Origin: an uncultured Anaerolineaceae bacterium | GTDB lineage: Bacteria; Chloroflexota; Anaerolineae; Anaerolineales; Anaerolineaceae | DNA length: 36,716 nt | Assembly: GCA_938020565.1 (NCBI GenBank) | Contig: CALIHP010000054.1 | Span: 1 to 36,716, forward strand | Direction of reading: 5' to 3' | Part shown: positions 16,492-24,982 of the stretch, in pieces | How positions within the stretch are numbered: position 1 is the first letter of the stretch | Layout: every line of letters starts with the position of its first letter | The notes under the pieces: model-generated | The model's input: the letters and a program-made list of their open reading frames with translations, nothing else | Database searches by the model: none | Told to the model about the DNA's origin: nothing | Made by a program: the position numbers and the translations under genes

Positions 16492-17496
16492 ATGAAAAAA
16501 ACTTTGGAAACTTTAACGCAGTGCTTCGGGCCGTCCGGAGCTGAGAACCGCGTCCGCGAAACGATCCGCGAAATGATCGCGCCGTTCGTCGACGAGCTGA
16601 AAACCGACGTCATGGGCAACCTGATCTCCCGTGTCGGGACGAAAAAAGACGGCGGGAAACGCGTCATGATCTCCGCCCACATGGACGAAATCGGGGTCAT
16701 GGTTTCGCATGTCAACGAGCAGGGCTTCGCTTACGTCGCGATGGTCGGCGGCGTCAATCCGCTGACCTGCTTCGGGAGCCGCGTCCAATTCGCGAACGGC
16801 GCGCGCGGCGTCCTCTACGCCGAGACGGAGAAAATGAGCGGCGCGCCGAAAACGAACGAACTGTTTATCGATTTCGGCGTCAGCTCGAAAGGCGACTGCC
16901 CCGTCGGGATCGGCGACGTCGCGAATTTCGAACGGCCGTTTATTGACCTCGGCGGCCGCGTCGTCTCGAAAGCGCTCGACGATCGGAGCGGCTGCGCGCT
17001 GGCGGTGGAAACGATCCGGGCGCTGAAAGAAAAGAAAATCGACGGGCCGAACGAAATTTATTTCGTGTTCTCAACGCAGGAAGAGGTCGGACTTCGCGGC
17101 GCAAAAACGTCCGCTTACGCGGTCGATCCTGAGGTCGGCGTTGCGATCGACGTCACTCTCGCCGCGGACCAGCCGAACGGACCGCAGGGCAACATGGTCC
17201 TCGGCGGCGGACCCTGCATCAAGGTTCGCGACGGCTCGCTCATCGCGCATCCAGCCGTCAACGCCGCTTTCAGGGACGCGGCGGAACGCGCCGGCGTCCC
17301 GATCCAGATGGAAGTCCTGCGCTTCGCAGGAACAGACGCCGGCGCGATCGCCGGTACCCGGTCGGGCGTCCCGTCAACCTGTCTCTCGCTCGCCTGCCGC
17401 TATGTGCATTCGCCTTCCGAAATGATCGACATGACAGACTTTGCACAGGGCGTCCAGCTCCTCACAGAGTTCTTAGCGAAAGAGATTCGCCTTTAA
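16492..17496 (+). CDS. M42 family metallo-aminopeptidase, copy 3
   Basis: A 334-residue M42 peptidase, the shortest of the three. Conserved sites are His in SAHMDEIGVMV, Asp in KALDDRSGCAL, the Glu pair in STQEEVGLRGAKTS, Asp in AIDVTLAAD and His in RYVHSPSEM. GGAGG lies 7 nt before the ATG. It is 57 bp downstream of copy 2, with no terminator visible between them. It shares more motif wording with copy 2 (QEEVGLRGAK) than with copy 1. Confidence 0.9.
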   Translation: MKKTLETLTQCFGPSGAENRVRETIREMIAPFVDELKTDVMGNLISRVGTKKDGGKRVMISAHMDEIGVMVSHVNEQGFAYVAMVGGVNPLTCFGSRVQFANGARGVLYAETEKMSGAPKTNELFIDFGVSSKGDCPVGIGDVANFERPFIDLGGRVVSKALDDRSGCALAVETIRALKEKKIDGPNEIYFVFSTQEEVGLRGAKTSAYAVDPEVGVAIDVTLAADQPNGPQGNMVLGGGPCIKVRDGSLIAHPAVNAAFRDAAERAGVPIQMEVLRFAGTDAGAIAGTRSGVPSTCLSLACRYVHSPSEMIDMTDFAQGVQLLTEFLAKEIRL

Positions 17497-17571
17497 TATA
17501 TTGGTCATGCATGACAGCGGCAGGGAAGCCGTCGCCGCTCCCGCCGCTGCCAAAACTGTAAGGAACTGCTT

Positions 17572-18948
17572 ATGCTCATCTCCCGGTCTTACCTGAACCG
17601 ACGGCGCGGCATGGCCGCGATCGTGATCGCCGCGCTCGTCCTGCTGCTGAGCGGCTGCCGGACGGAAGGGACCCCGGAGCCCGGCGCCGAAACCGCGACG
17701 CCGTCGCGAACGGCCGCTTCGACGGCAACCGTCACTCCCTCCGCGTCTCCCACGGCCGACGTTAACGCGACCGCGACCGCGATCCAGCGGGAAGAAAACG
17801 AGCAGGCGCTTTTTGAGAACGCGGAAGCGGAAATCAGGGACGTCCTGATGTGGCTCCCGCCTCAGTTCGACCCATCGCTGACCGACGCTTCCGGAACCGC
17901 GCTGGCCAGGCTTTTCGCCGAAATCGTCGAAAATCATCCTGAAATCAAAATCACGCACCGAATCAAGGACACCTCTGGGAGCGCCTCGCTGATCAACATG
18001 CTGACGGTCGCGACCTCCGCCGCCCCAAGCGCGCTTCCGGCGCTGATGATCCTTGATCGGAACGACATGATGACCGCCGTACAGAAAGGCCTGATTTTCC
18101 AGATCGATACCAAACTGTTTACTGAAGCCGACTCCTGGTTCCGCTACGCGCGCGAATCAGCCGTCGTCGATAACGTTCGCTACGGGATTCCGGTCGCCGG
18201 CGATCCGCTCGTTTTAGTCTACCGCCCGGCGCTGACCGGCCCTGACATGAATAACTGGGAAGAGATCCTGACGCGCGGCCTTCCGATTGGATTCGAACCG
18301 AATAACGTAACCGACCTGTTCGGAATGTTTATCTATTTGTCATTGGGCGGAAAAACGAAAGACGAGCAGGGAAAACCCTGGATCGACCAGGAGATCCTGA
18401 CGCAGACGCTGAATTTCTTCCTGAACGGCGGGCAGAAAGGCGCTTTCCCGCCCGCGATCGCCAAGGACACGAACGTCGGCCAAAGCTGGCAGCAATTCAC
18501 TGATGGAACGATGCAAATTACGGTCGCGAAGCTTTCCCAGTACCGGCATAACCAGCGCGCCGATTTTACGGCGATCCCGATCCCGCTGACCGACGAGAAT
18601 GGCCCGTATCCGCTCGTCAATACCTGGAACGTCGTCGTCACGACGAACGATCCGGAAATCATGGCAATTGCGGTCGAAATCGCCGAAGCCATGGCGTCGC
18701 CGGAATTTAACGATCAATGGACCCACGCCAGCGGTTATCTCCCCGTCCGGACCGGCGACCTGACCGATTGGAAAAGCGACGCAGCTTACGACGATATTTA
18801 CCGAATGAGCGCGTCCGCGTCGCTCCTTCCCGGCAGCAATATTCTCAGCAAGCTGGTCCCGATCCTGAACAGCGCGATTTCAAAGGTTATTCTGACGGCG
18901 GCTTCACCCGAGGCAGCCGCGCGCGAAGCGATCGAAGCTTTAAACTAA
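17572..18948 (+). CDS. Extracellular solute-binding lipoprotein (family 1-like)
   Basis: A 458-residue lipoprotein. Basic residues (5-12), a hydrophobic stretch and the lipobox LLSGC (Cys29) are followed by a Thr/Ala/Ser/Pro linker (about 33-68) and a periplasmic-binding-protein-like fold. The GIPVAGDPLVLVYRPAL block and W-rich C-terminal half recall carbohydrate ABC solute-binding proteins (SBP family 1). No permease or ATPase gene is adjacent, so it is either an orphan binding protein or serves another function in this four-gene surface cluster. AAGGA is 7 nt before the ATG. It starts 75 bp after the last M42 gene. Confidence 0.8.
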   Translation: MLISRSYLNRRRGMAAIVIAALVLLLSGCRTEGTPEPGAETATPSRTAASTATVTPSASPTADVNATATAIQREENEQALFENAEAEIRDVLMWLPPQFDPSLTDASGTALARLFAEIVENHPEIKITHRIKDTSGSASLINMLTVATSAAPSALPALMILDRNDMMTAVQKGLIFQIDTKLFTEADSWFRYARESAVVDNVRYGIPVAGDPLVLVYRPALTGPDMNNWEEILTRGLPIGFEPNNVTDLFGMFIYLSLGGKTKDEQGKPWIDQEILTQTLNFFLNGGQKGAFPPAIAKDTNVGQSWQQFTDGTMQITVAKLSQYRHNQRADFTAIPIPLTDENGPYPLVNTWNVVVTTNDPEIMAIAVEIAEAMASPEFNDQWTHASGYLPVRTGDLTDWKSDAAYDDIYRMSASASLLPGSNILSKLVPILNSAISKVILTAASPEAAAREAIEALN

Positions 18949-19009
18949 ACAGGGACGCCCGAGCGAGAAGCCCGTTCGAGAACCGAAGGAGGACGCGAAG
19001 AAAAAGATC

Positions 19010-19447
19010 ATGAAAAACGAACAAAAAAAAGCGAACCCGAACTTTACCTGGATCCTGACGTCAGCCGCAATCGTCTGCGTCCTGATTATCTTTTCAGCGA
19101 TTATCGTTCATCCGGCAAAAAACACGTCGATTCAAAGCGCAGGTCCGGACGCTTCGGACGCGTCTCCGGAGGCCGCGGCGGAATTGGAAGCGCCGGTCGT
19201 CGAGAGCGGGAAACGCTCGTTCGGAATCTTTATCGAGGTTCCCGACGAGGTTCCCGACGAAATAGAGCCAACGTCCGCGGCTGTCCCTGAACGTCTGGCG
19301 TACCTGGATCCGGAATATTTCGAAAACCAGACCGAAACGAACGGGATTATTTACGGCGGAACGGTTATCGCGCTCCTGATCTTCCTTTCGACGCTGACGC
19401 TGCTGATCCTGGAGCGAATCCGCGACAGCGAAAATCATGCGAAATAA
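19010..19447 (+). CDS. Small two-TM protein of unknown function
   Basis: Not recognised. The 145 residues hold two transmembrane helices (about 13-33 and 112-134) joined by an acidic extracytoplasmic loop of about 78 residues, which contains a short VPDEVPDE duplication (77-84). The last 10 residues are charged and cytoplasmic. It may be a scaffold or partner for the downstream anchored proteins; the next gene's start overlaps its end by 11 nt, implying coupled translation. GGAGG occurs 17 nt before the ATG, too far for a normal ribosome-binding site, and no better start is in frame. Confidence 0.7.
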   Translation: MKNEQKKANPNFTWILTSAAIVCVLIIFSAIIVHPAKNTSIQSAGPDASDASPEAAAELEAPVVESGKRSFGIFIEVPDEVPDEIEPTSAAVPERLAYLDPEYFENQTETNGIIYGGTVIALLIFLSTLTLLILERIRDSENHAK

Positions 19448-20867
19448 AAGGAAACCGTTCTTCTATAAAGAAGAGAAGAGAAGAGGCGGCGCGATCGGGA
19501 TTGTTCTTATCGGTATCGCGGTCTTCTTTATTTGGGCGTCGGCGGTTCCGACCGTCCGGCAGCTCATTTTCCCGCCGCTTTATCCGCTCCTGACCTACGT
19601 TAAAAGCTGGATCATTCCCGCCATTCCCCCAGTCAGCAAAGAGTTCCTGGGCCAGACGATCTATGAAGTTCCCGACCTCCCTCCCGCGGAAGTCATTTTC
19701 GCCGAAAGCCTCGAAGAGCTTCAATCAGCGCAGGAAGCACAGGCCGAAGACGAAGCGTTCCTGAATCTCGCGGATAACGACGGCTCAGCTGCGGCCAGCG
19801 CGTCGAAGCTGCTGCCGACAATGACCCCGACCGCGGCGCTCCAGTGGGTCTTCGTCAAGCCGACTTCCAACCCCTCGGGGACAGCCTCGATCGCAGACGG
19901 CAGCAGCGACTTGCCGGCAACGTATTTAACGCTGCCGACGGTCGAGCGCGCCGATTTATTCAACGATGGTCCGACCGCACTTTCGACCGTCCTCCGCTTC
20001 CTGGGACATACAACGAATCAGTATGCGATCCAACGGTCACTCCGCCCCGGATACGCCGAACCGCCGGTCAGCCTCGACGAGCTCGTCGCCTACGCCGCGG
20101 GAAATCATCCTGAGCTGACTGCGATCCGCCGCATGAACGGGACCGAAGATCAGCTCGCGGCGCTCCTGGAAGCCGGGCTCCCGGTTATCGTTCCGATCCT
20201 GCGCGAAGCGTCATTCCCGGCCTGGCGAGGAGACGACCGGCTGACGCGCCGGTTCACGGTCCTGTATGGCTATGACGCCGCCGCTGGAACGGTCGCCCTC
20301 CGCGATGGAAGCGGCGCTGACCGGACGAACGTTCCGATCGCTGAATTCATGGAAAAATGGTACGCGTTCAGCCGGGAATACGCGGTCCTCTTCCCCAGCG
20401 AAAAAACCGACGCGATCGCCTCGGCGCTCGGAGAAGATTGGGAACCCGAACGGAACCTCGAACGCGCGATCGAAAAATTCAGGACCGACGTCGCCAATCT
20501 GCCGAAAAATATCTATACGCAGCTGAATCTCATGCGGGCCATTGAGGAGAAAGGCGACGACCGCGAGGCGGCCGTTGTCTTTCGCGCCGCCGCAAACTTC
20601 CCGCTTCCGCAGCGGATCACCGAATTCGTCCCGTCGTTTTATAAAATCCTGTTTAACGCCGGGTTCGCCGAAGAATTGATCGCCTGGACAGAGTATGGAC
20701 TGAAATTAAATACGGAAGACGTTCGCGCGCTGATCTGGAAAGGATGGGGAGCTCTTTTGAAAAACGATACCGAGACGGCGAAGAGCCTCTTTGAGAAAGC
20801 CCTCGATCATGCGCCCGGGAACGAAGACGTTCTCTACGCGCTGAAATATGTTACCGATTATCGCTGA
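19437..20867 (+). CDS. Anchored C39-like pseudo-peptidase with TPR
   Basis: A 476-residue protein with an N-terminal transmembrane helix (about 19-37), an acidic/Ser-Thr linker (about 80-165), a C39 papain-like fold (about 165-320) and a C-terminal helical TPR-like region (about 345-476, with GWGALLKNDTETAKSLFEKA). Active C39 domains read NCGPAAL and GHFVVV. Here the matching sites are NDGPTAL (D177 in place of Cys) and RRFTVLYGYD (R272 in place of His), so peptidase activity is not expected and a binding role is likelier. No Shine-Dalgarno is present and the start overlaps the preceding gene, so translation is probably coupled. It is upstream of an HExxH protein. Confidence 0.75.
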   Translation: MRNKRKPFFYKEEKRRGGAIGIVLIGIAVFFIWASAVPTVRQLIFPPLYPLLTYVKSWIIPAIPPVSKEFLGQTIYEVPDLPPAEVIFAESLEELQSAQEAQAEDEAFLNLADNDGSAAASASKLLPTMTPTAALQWVFVKPTSNPSGTASIADGSSDLPATYLTLPTVERADLFNDGPTALSTVLRFLGHTTNQYAIQRSLRPGYAEPPVSLDELVAYAAGNHPELTAIRRMNGTEDQLAALLEAGLPVIVPILREASFPAWRGDDRLTRRFTVLYGYDAAAGTVALRDGSGADRTNVPIAEFMEKWYAFSREYAVLFPSEKTDAIASALGEDWEPERNLERAIEKFRTDVANLPKNIYTQLNLMRAIEEKGDDREAAVVFRAAANFPLPQRITEFVPSFYKILFNAGFAEELIAWTEYGLKLNTEDVRALIWKGWGALLKNDTETAKSLFEKALDHAPGNEDVLYALKYVTDYR

Positions 20868-20896
20868 AACCGATACGGATAAGGAGATCAAAATCC

Positions 20897-22483
20897 ATGA
20901 ACCAACAGAAAAACAGAACTTTCATATATTGGCTGATCGCGCTCGGCGCTTTCTGCTTCGCCGCCGCCTGCGCCTTCGGGTACGTTATCTTCAACACGAT
21001 CCTGCGCGGCAGCGAGGATCAGCGTTCGACGGTTGAAATCGTCAGTCACAGCGAACCAGCGTACCAGCCTGAAACGGAAACGGCCCCAGACGCCGAAAGC
21101 GAAACGAACGCGAACGTCGAAACTCCCCCCCTCGGGACCGGCGACGACGCGGCGCAGCTCCCGACCGTGGAGCCAGCCGGCGGCGCGGACAGACCCACGG
21201 TCACAGCGGGAACCAGGACCGCCGAAACGGAAGGAACCGAGGACGAGGACGAGGACTCGGCGAAAAACAGCGAAGCGAACGTCCGTACCGTCGAAGAGCT
21301 CAGCGAGGCGCAGCAAAAGGTGATTTCCAAAGTAGAGGAAATTCGCGGATTGACTGCGTCCGAGCCGCTGACCGTCATTTTCAAAAGCCGAGAGGAATTG
21401 CACGAAGAGATCGTCAAAAACTTCAGATCTGCTCTGACCGATCAGGATTTTCAGGATGAACGCGAATTATTCACGCTGCTCGGATTTATCCACGCGGATT
21501 TTGACGTCGAGGGCCTGTACGAAGCGCTGTACACCGAACAAGTCGCCGGCTACTACGATCATGATCAGAATGTCATGATGTTGATCGAGGAGGCCGATCC
21601 GAGCGAAACGCTGCGAACGCTGGCGCATGAATATACGCACTTCCTCCAGTTCAGCAGCTTCCCGACGCTTCGACAGTACTATAACGCCGAATTCTGCGAA
21701 CTGCATGGCGACGACTGCATCCTCGCGCGTTCCGTTATCGAAGGCGACGCCGTGCTGACCGAATCGTTAGCGGTTCAGGATCCGCTCGTCATGCGCCTGC
21801 TGAATAAAAACCGGGCGACAGGAAATAACGATGATTCAACGTTCAGGAACGCGCCGCCATATTATCAGGAATCCATTCTGCTGGAATATGTATATGGATT
21901 CCCGTTCGTGTACACGTACTTTCTAAACGATGGATTTGAATCGGTCAACGAGCTCCTCAGTGCGCCGCCTGCCTCCGTCGAGCAGCTTATCCATCCGGAG
22001 AAGTATGGAACTGACGAACCGGAGAATGTTTCGATCGGACTCTTCGATAAAGTCTTCGCCGATGCGGGCTGCGAATTCGTTCGATCCAGCGTTTTCAACG
22101 AACTGGATACCCGCTGGATGCTGACGCTGGGAGTGGATCCGGGCTGGCGGATCGATGAACGTTCCGCCGCGCGCGCGTCGGAAGGCTGGAGCGGCGGGAC
22201 GTTCTCGTTCGGACGCTGCGACGGGAAACCATACGTATTCAGCGAAACTCAATGGGACTCGCGCCGCGACAGCGCTGAATTCAGCGACGGGATGGAAATG
22301 TATTTTGACGCTCGCTTCGGCGCGGCGGAATCGGCCGGAAGCTGGATCGGGCAGGGAGAGAAAATCCGTCTCCTCGAAGCCGATAATTCCGTCTTCTTCA
22401 TGATCGTTCCTGAAGAATTCGATCTGACGAAGATCGAGCGTATGATCGAGAAAATCGAATATTCCGAAGAAGTCGATCTTTAA
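20897..22483 (+). CDS. Membrane-anchored HExxH (gluzincin-like) protein
   Basis: A 528-residue protein with one N-terminal transmembrane helix (about 10-34), a long acidic Glu/Thr/Asp linker (about 45-130) and an extracytoplasmic domain. It has the zinc motif HEYTH (244-248) and a plausible third ligand E282 in EGDAVLTE, the spacing of gluzincins. The C-terminal 150 residues, with several Trp, may form a beta-rich accessory domain. I do not recognise a named family; a cell-surface metallopeptidase is the best reading. AAGGAG lies before the ATG. It is the last gene of the cluster and is followed at once by a strong terminator. Confidence 0.75.
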   Translation: MNQQKNRTFIYWLIALGAFCFAAACAFGYVIFNTILRGSEDQRSTVEIVSHSEPAYQPETETAPDAESETNANVETPPLGTGDDAAQLPTVEPAGGADRPTVTAGTRTAETEGTEDEDEDSAKNSEANVRTVEELSEAQQKVISKVEEIRGLTASEPLTVIFKSREELHEEIVKNFRSALTDQDFQDERELFTLLGFIHADFDVEGLYEALYTEQVAGYYDHDQNVMMLIEEADPSETLRTLAHEYTHFLQFSSFPTLRQYYNAEFCELHGDDCILARSVIEGDAVLTESLAVQDPLVMRLLNKNRATGNNDDSTFRNAPPYYQESILLEYVYGFPFVYTYFLNDGFESVNELLSAPPASVEQLIHPEKYGTDEPENVSIGLFDKVFADAGCEFVRSSVFNELDTRWMLTLGVDPGWRIDERSAARASEGWSGGTFSFGRCDGKPYVFSETQWDSRRDSAEFSDGMEMYFDARFGAAESAGSWIGQGEKIRLLEADNSVFFMIVPEEFDLTKIERMIEKIEYSEEVDL

Positions 22484-22502
22484 ATCAGCCTTGGCTATCC
22501 AA

Positions 22503-22538
22503 ACGGAGGAGGGCAGGATATTCCCCCCTCCGTTTTTT
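22503..22538 (+). terminator. Rho-independent terminator after the surface cluster
   Basis: CGGAGGAGGG (22504-22513) pairs with CCCCCCTCCG (22523-22532), with one mismatch, followed by TTTTTT (22533-22538). It sits between convergent genes and may also serve rarA on the minus strand. Confidence 0.85.
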
Positions 22539-22540
22539 CG

Positions 22541-23890
22541 TCAATGATCCGGGGTTCCCGGTCGGGGCGCTTCAAACGCACGACCGGTCAGGCCTTCGAT
22601 CCACTCCCGGATCTTTTTTTCATATCCGAGCTGGCCCGGACGGTAAAAACCGCCGGCAACTCCGGACGGGAGATACTGCTGTTCGACGTAATGATTCGGG
22701 AAGTCATGCGGATAGCGGTATCCCGCGCCATGTCCAAAGCCTTTCGCGTCACGCGACGGGTCCATCAGGTGGACCGGGACGGAGCCTGCCCCGTCTTCCT
22801 GAATCCGGTTCATCGCATCGAAAATCGCCATCGTCGAATTCGATTTCGGAGCGGTCGCGACGTAAAGAATCGCCTCTGCGATCGGGTAATATCCCTCCGG
22901 CATCCCAACGAATTCAAACGCCTGGATCGCCGCAGTCACGACGACGAGCGCGTTCGGATCCGCCAGCCCGACGTCTTCACAGGCCGAAATCACCAGCCGC
23001 CGCAGGATAAACCGCGGTTCCTCGCCGGCAATCAACATTTTCGCCGCCCAATACAGCGCGGCATCAGGATCCGACCCGCGCAGCGACTTGATAAACGCGG
23101 AAATCGTATCATAATGATAATCGCCGGCTTTATCGTAGCTGACCGCGCGCTTCTGAATCGACTCCTCCGCGATCTCGCGGGTAACGACGATCCCGCCCCG
23201 TTCGTCGGGTTCGGTGCTTTCGACGGCTAACTCGATCCCATTCAGCAGGCTGCGCGCGTCGCCATTGCACAAGTCAAGGAAAATCCGCCGCGCCGCTTCG
23301 TCCAAGGCGATCTCCCGCGCGCCGTAACCGCGTTCCGAATCGGCCAGGACCCGATCGATAATCGCGTTCAGCGATTCCTCCGAAAGCGGCTTCAGTTCAA
23401 AAATCCGGGACCGCGATAACAGCGCGCGGTTCACTTCAAAATATGGATTCTCCGTCGTCGCCCCGATCAGCGTAATCAGCCCGGATTCAACGTGCGGAAG
23501 GAGAGCGTCCTGCTGCGACTTGTTCCAGCGATGAACCTCGTCTACGAATAAGATCGTCCGCTCGCGGTACAGCCGTCTTCGCTCCTCCGCACCGGAAATA
23601 ACCTTCCGCAGCTCAGCAACACCAGCCAATACGGCGGAAACCGCTTCAAAGGCCGCTTTCGACTGCGCCGCGATCAGCCGCGCCAGCGTCGTTTTCCCGG
23701 TTCCGGGCGGACCATACAGGAGAATCGAGGAAAAAAGACGGTCGCTTTCGATCGCGCGGCGAAGTAATTTGCCCTTACCAAGGATATGCTCCTGTCCGAC
23801 GAATTCATCGAACGTCCGCGGGCGCATTCGTGCCGCCAACGGCGCGCTGCGTTCCGAAACTTCCTGAGCGCTGAATTCAAAAATATCCAT
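22541..23890 (-). CDS. rarA: Replication-associated recombination protein RarA (MgsA)
   Basis: AAA+ ATPase of the clamp-loader-like RarA/MgsA/WRNIP1 family, 449 residues, acting at stalled replication forks. It shows MRPRTFDEFVGQEHIL at the start of the AAA domain, Walker A GPPGTGKTT (60-68), Walker B ILFVDEVHRWNKSQQDALL and sensor 1 GATTENP. The C-terminal tetramerisation domain follows, with the family signature around RYPHDFPNHYVEQQYLP. It lies 28 bp downstream of the aldo/keto reductase on the same strand; no clear Shine-Dalgarno precedes its ATG. Confidence 0.95.
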   Translation of the reverse strand: MDIFEFSAQEVSERSAPLAARMRPRTFDEFVGQEHILGKGKLLRRAIESDRLFSSILLYGPPGTGKTTLARLIAAQSKAAFEAVSAVLAGVAELRKVISGAEERRRLYRERTILFVDEVHRWNKSQQDALLPHVESGLITLIGATTENPYFEVNRALLSRSRIFELKPLSEESLNAIIDRVLADSERGYGAREIALDEAARRIFLDLCNGDARSLLNGIELAVESTEPDERGGIVVTREIAEESIQKRAVSYDKAGDYHYDTISAFIKSLRGSDPDAALYWAAKMLIAGEEPRFILRRLVISACEDVGLADPNALVVVTAAIQAFEFVGMPEGYYPIAEAILYVATAPKSNSTMAIFDAMNRIQEDGAGSVPVHLMDPSRDAKGFGHGAGYRYPHDFPNHYVEQQYLPSGVAGGFYRPGQLGYEKKIREWIEGLTGRAFEAPRPGTPDH

Positions 23891-23918
23891 AAATACCGCT
23901 TGGCCCGCCGCCCGACTA

Positions 23919-24761
23919 TTACCAGGTCATCGCAGTTTCGACTTTTTCCGGGCTTTCCGGGTTCCCGATCAGCGCTTTTCCGGTATCGAGCGACCCTAAC
24001 CGTTTCATCTCATTATCCGAAAGCGCGAAATCGAAAATGCGGATATTCGCTTGAATCCGGTCGGGATGAACCGATTTTGGGATTACCGAGATTCCGGACT
24101 GAACCAGGAAACGAAGGAGGATCTGCCCTGTCGTTTTTCCATGCGCCGCGGCAATCGTTCGAACGATGGGCTCCTCGAACATCTGGTTCGCGCGTCCCTG
24201 CCCGAACGGCGAATACGCCTGAGGCGCGACGCCGTATTTCGCGAGCCACTGACGTTCCGTTTTCCGCTGACAATACAGATGCGCTTCAATCTGATTCACC
24301 GCAGGACGGACTTTATTAAAAGAAATCAGGTCGATCAGCCGATCCGGGTCCATATTCGAAACGCCGATCGCGCGAATCTTTCCCGCAGCATAGTATTCTT
24401 CAAGGACCCTCCAGGCCGCGTATACGTTGCCAAACGGCCAATGCAGCAGGACCAGATCCAGATAATCCATCCCCAACTTTCGCAGCGACCCGTCCAGACT
24501 CGCGCGGCAGTCCTCCGTCTCGAAGCTCCGGAACCAGACCTTCGTCGTAACAAACAGTTCCTCACGGGCAACGCCGCAATTCTTAACCGCCGCGCCCACC
24601 GCCGCTTCGTTATCATAATATTGCGCCGTGTCGATCAGGCGATATCCGGCCTCGACCGCGGTCTTCACGCTCCGTTCGCATTCGGACGGGTCTTTTACCT
24701 TATACGTTCCAAACCCGAAAACAGGCATCTCTACGCCGTTATTCAATTTAATTTTTTCCAT
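23919..24761 (-). CDS. Aldo/keto reductase (AKR5-like)
   Basis: A 280-residue NADPH-dependent (alpha/beta)8 oxidoreductase. The catalytic tetrad is complete: D44, Y49, K74 and H107. LIDTAQYYDNEAAVG (family signature 1 region), GVSNMDPDRL and IPKSVHPDRIQANIRIFDF (cofactor-binding end) are all present. The length and motif wording are close to 2,5-diketo-D-gluconate reductase/prostaglandin F synthase-type AKR5 enzymes; the physiological carbonyl substrate is unknown. GGAGG precedes ATG 24761, and TATAAT on the minus strand (24811-24806) is a likely promoter. It may be co-transcribed with rarA. Confidence 0.93.
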   Translation of the reverse strand: MEKIKLNNGVEMPVFGFGTYKVKDPSECERSVKTAVEAGYRLIDTAQYYDNEAAVGAAVKNCGVAREELFVTTKVWFRSFETEDCRASLDGSLRKLGMDYLDLVLLHWPFGNVYAAWRVLEEYYAAGKIRAIGVSNMDPDRLIDLISFNKVRPAVNQIEAHLYCQRKTERQWLAKYGVAPQAYSPFGQGRANQMFEEPIVRTIAAAHGKTTGQILLRFLVQSGISVIPKSVHPDRIQANIRIFDFALSDNEMKRLGSLDTGKALIGNPESPEKVETAMTW

Positions 24762-24982
24762 CCTGTGAATACCTCCTTTTTCGATATCCGCGCAGGCGTA
24801 AGCTGATTATACCCTTCGCGCGCCGCTCTTCGCCGGACCGAGCCAAGCCGGCAGGACGGGACCTGAGATTCATCTATACTTTACGTGACTTTCATTAGGG
24901 GACACGGATTTTTAAGGCATTCTTAGCTATAATTAAACCGAAAGTATATCCAGCCTTTATTTCAGACCAGAAAGGAAATCTT
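24762..24982. promoter_or_regulatory. Divergent promoters for aldo/keto reductase and 5'-nucleotidase
   Basis: A minus-strand TATAAT (24811-24806) serves the reductase with a leader of about 40 nt. A plus-strand TATAAT (24928-24933) serves the nucleotidase, with AAAGGAAA placed before ATG 24983. Neither has a convincing TTGACA at 17 bp. The stretch around the latter is AT-rich. Confidence 0.55.
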
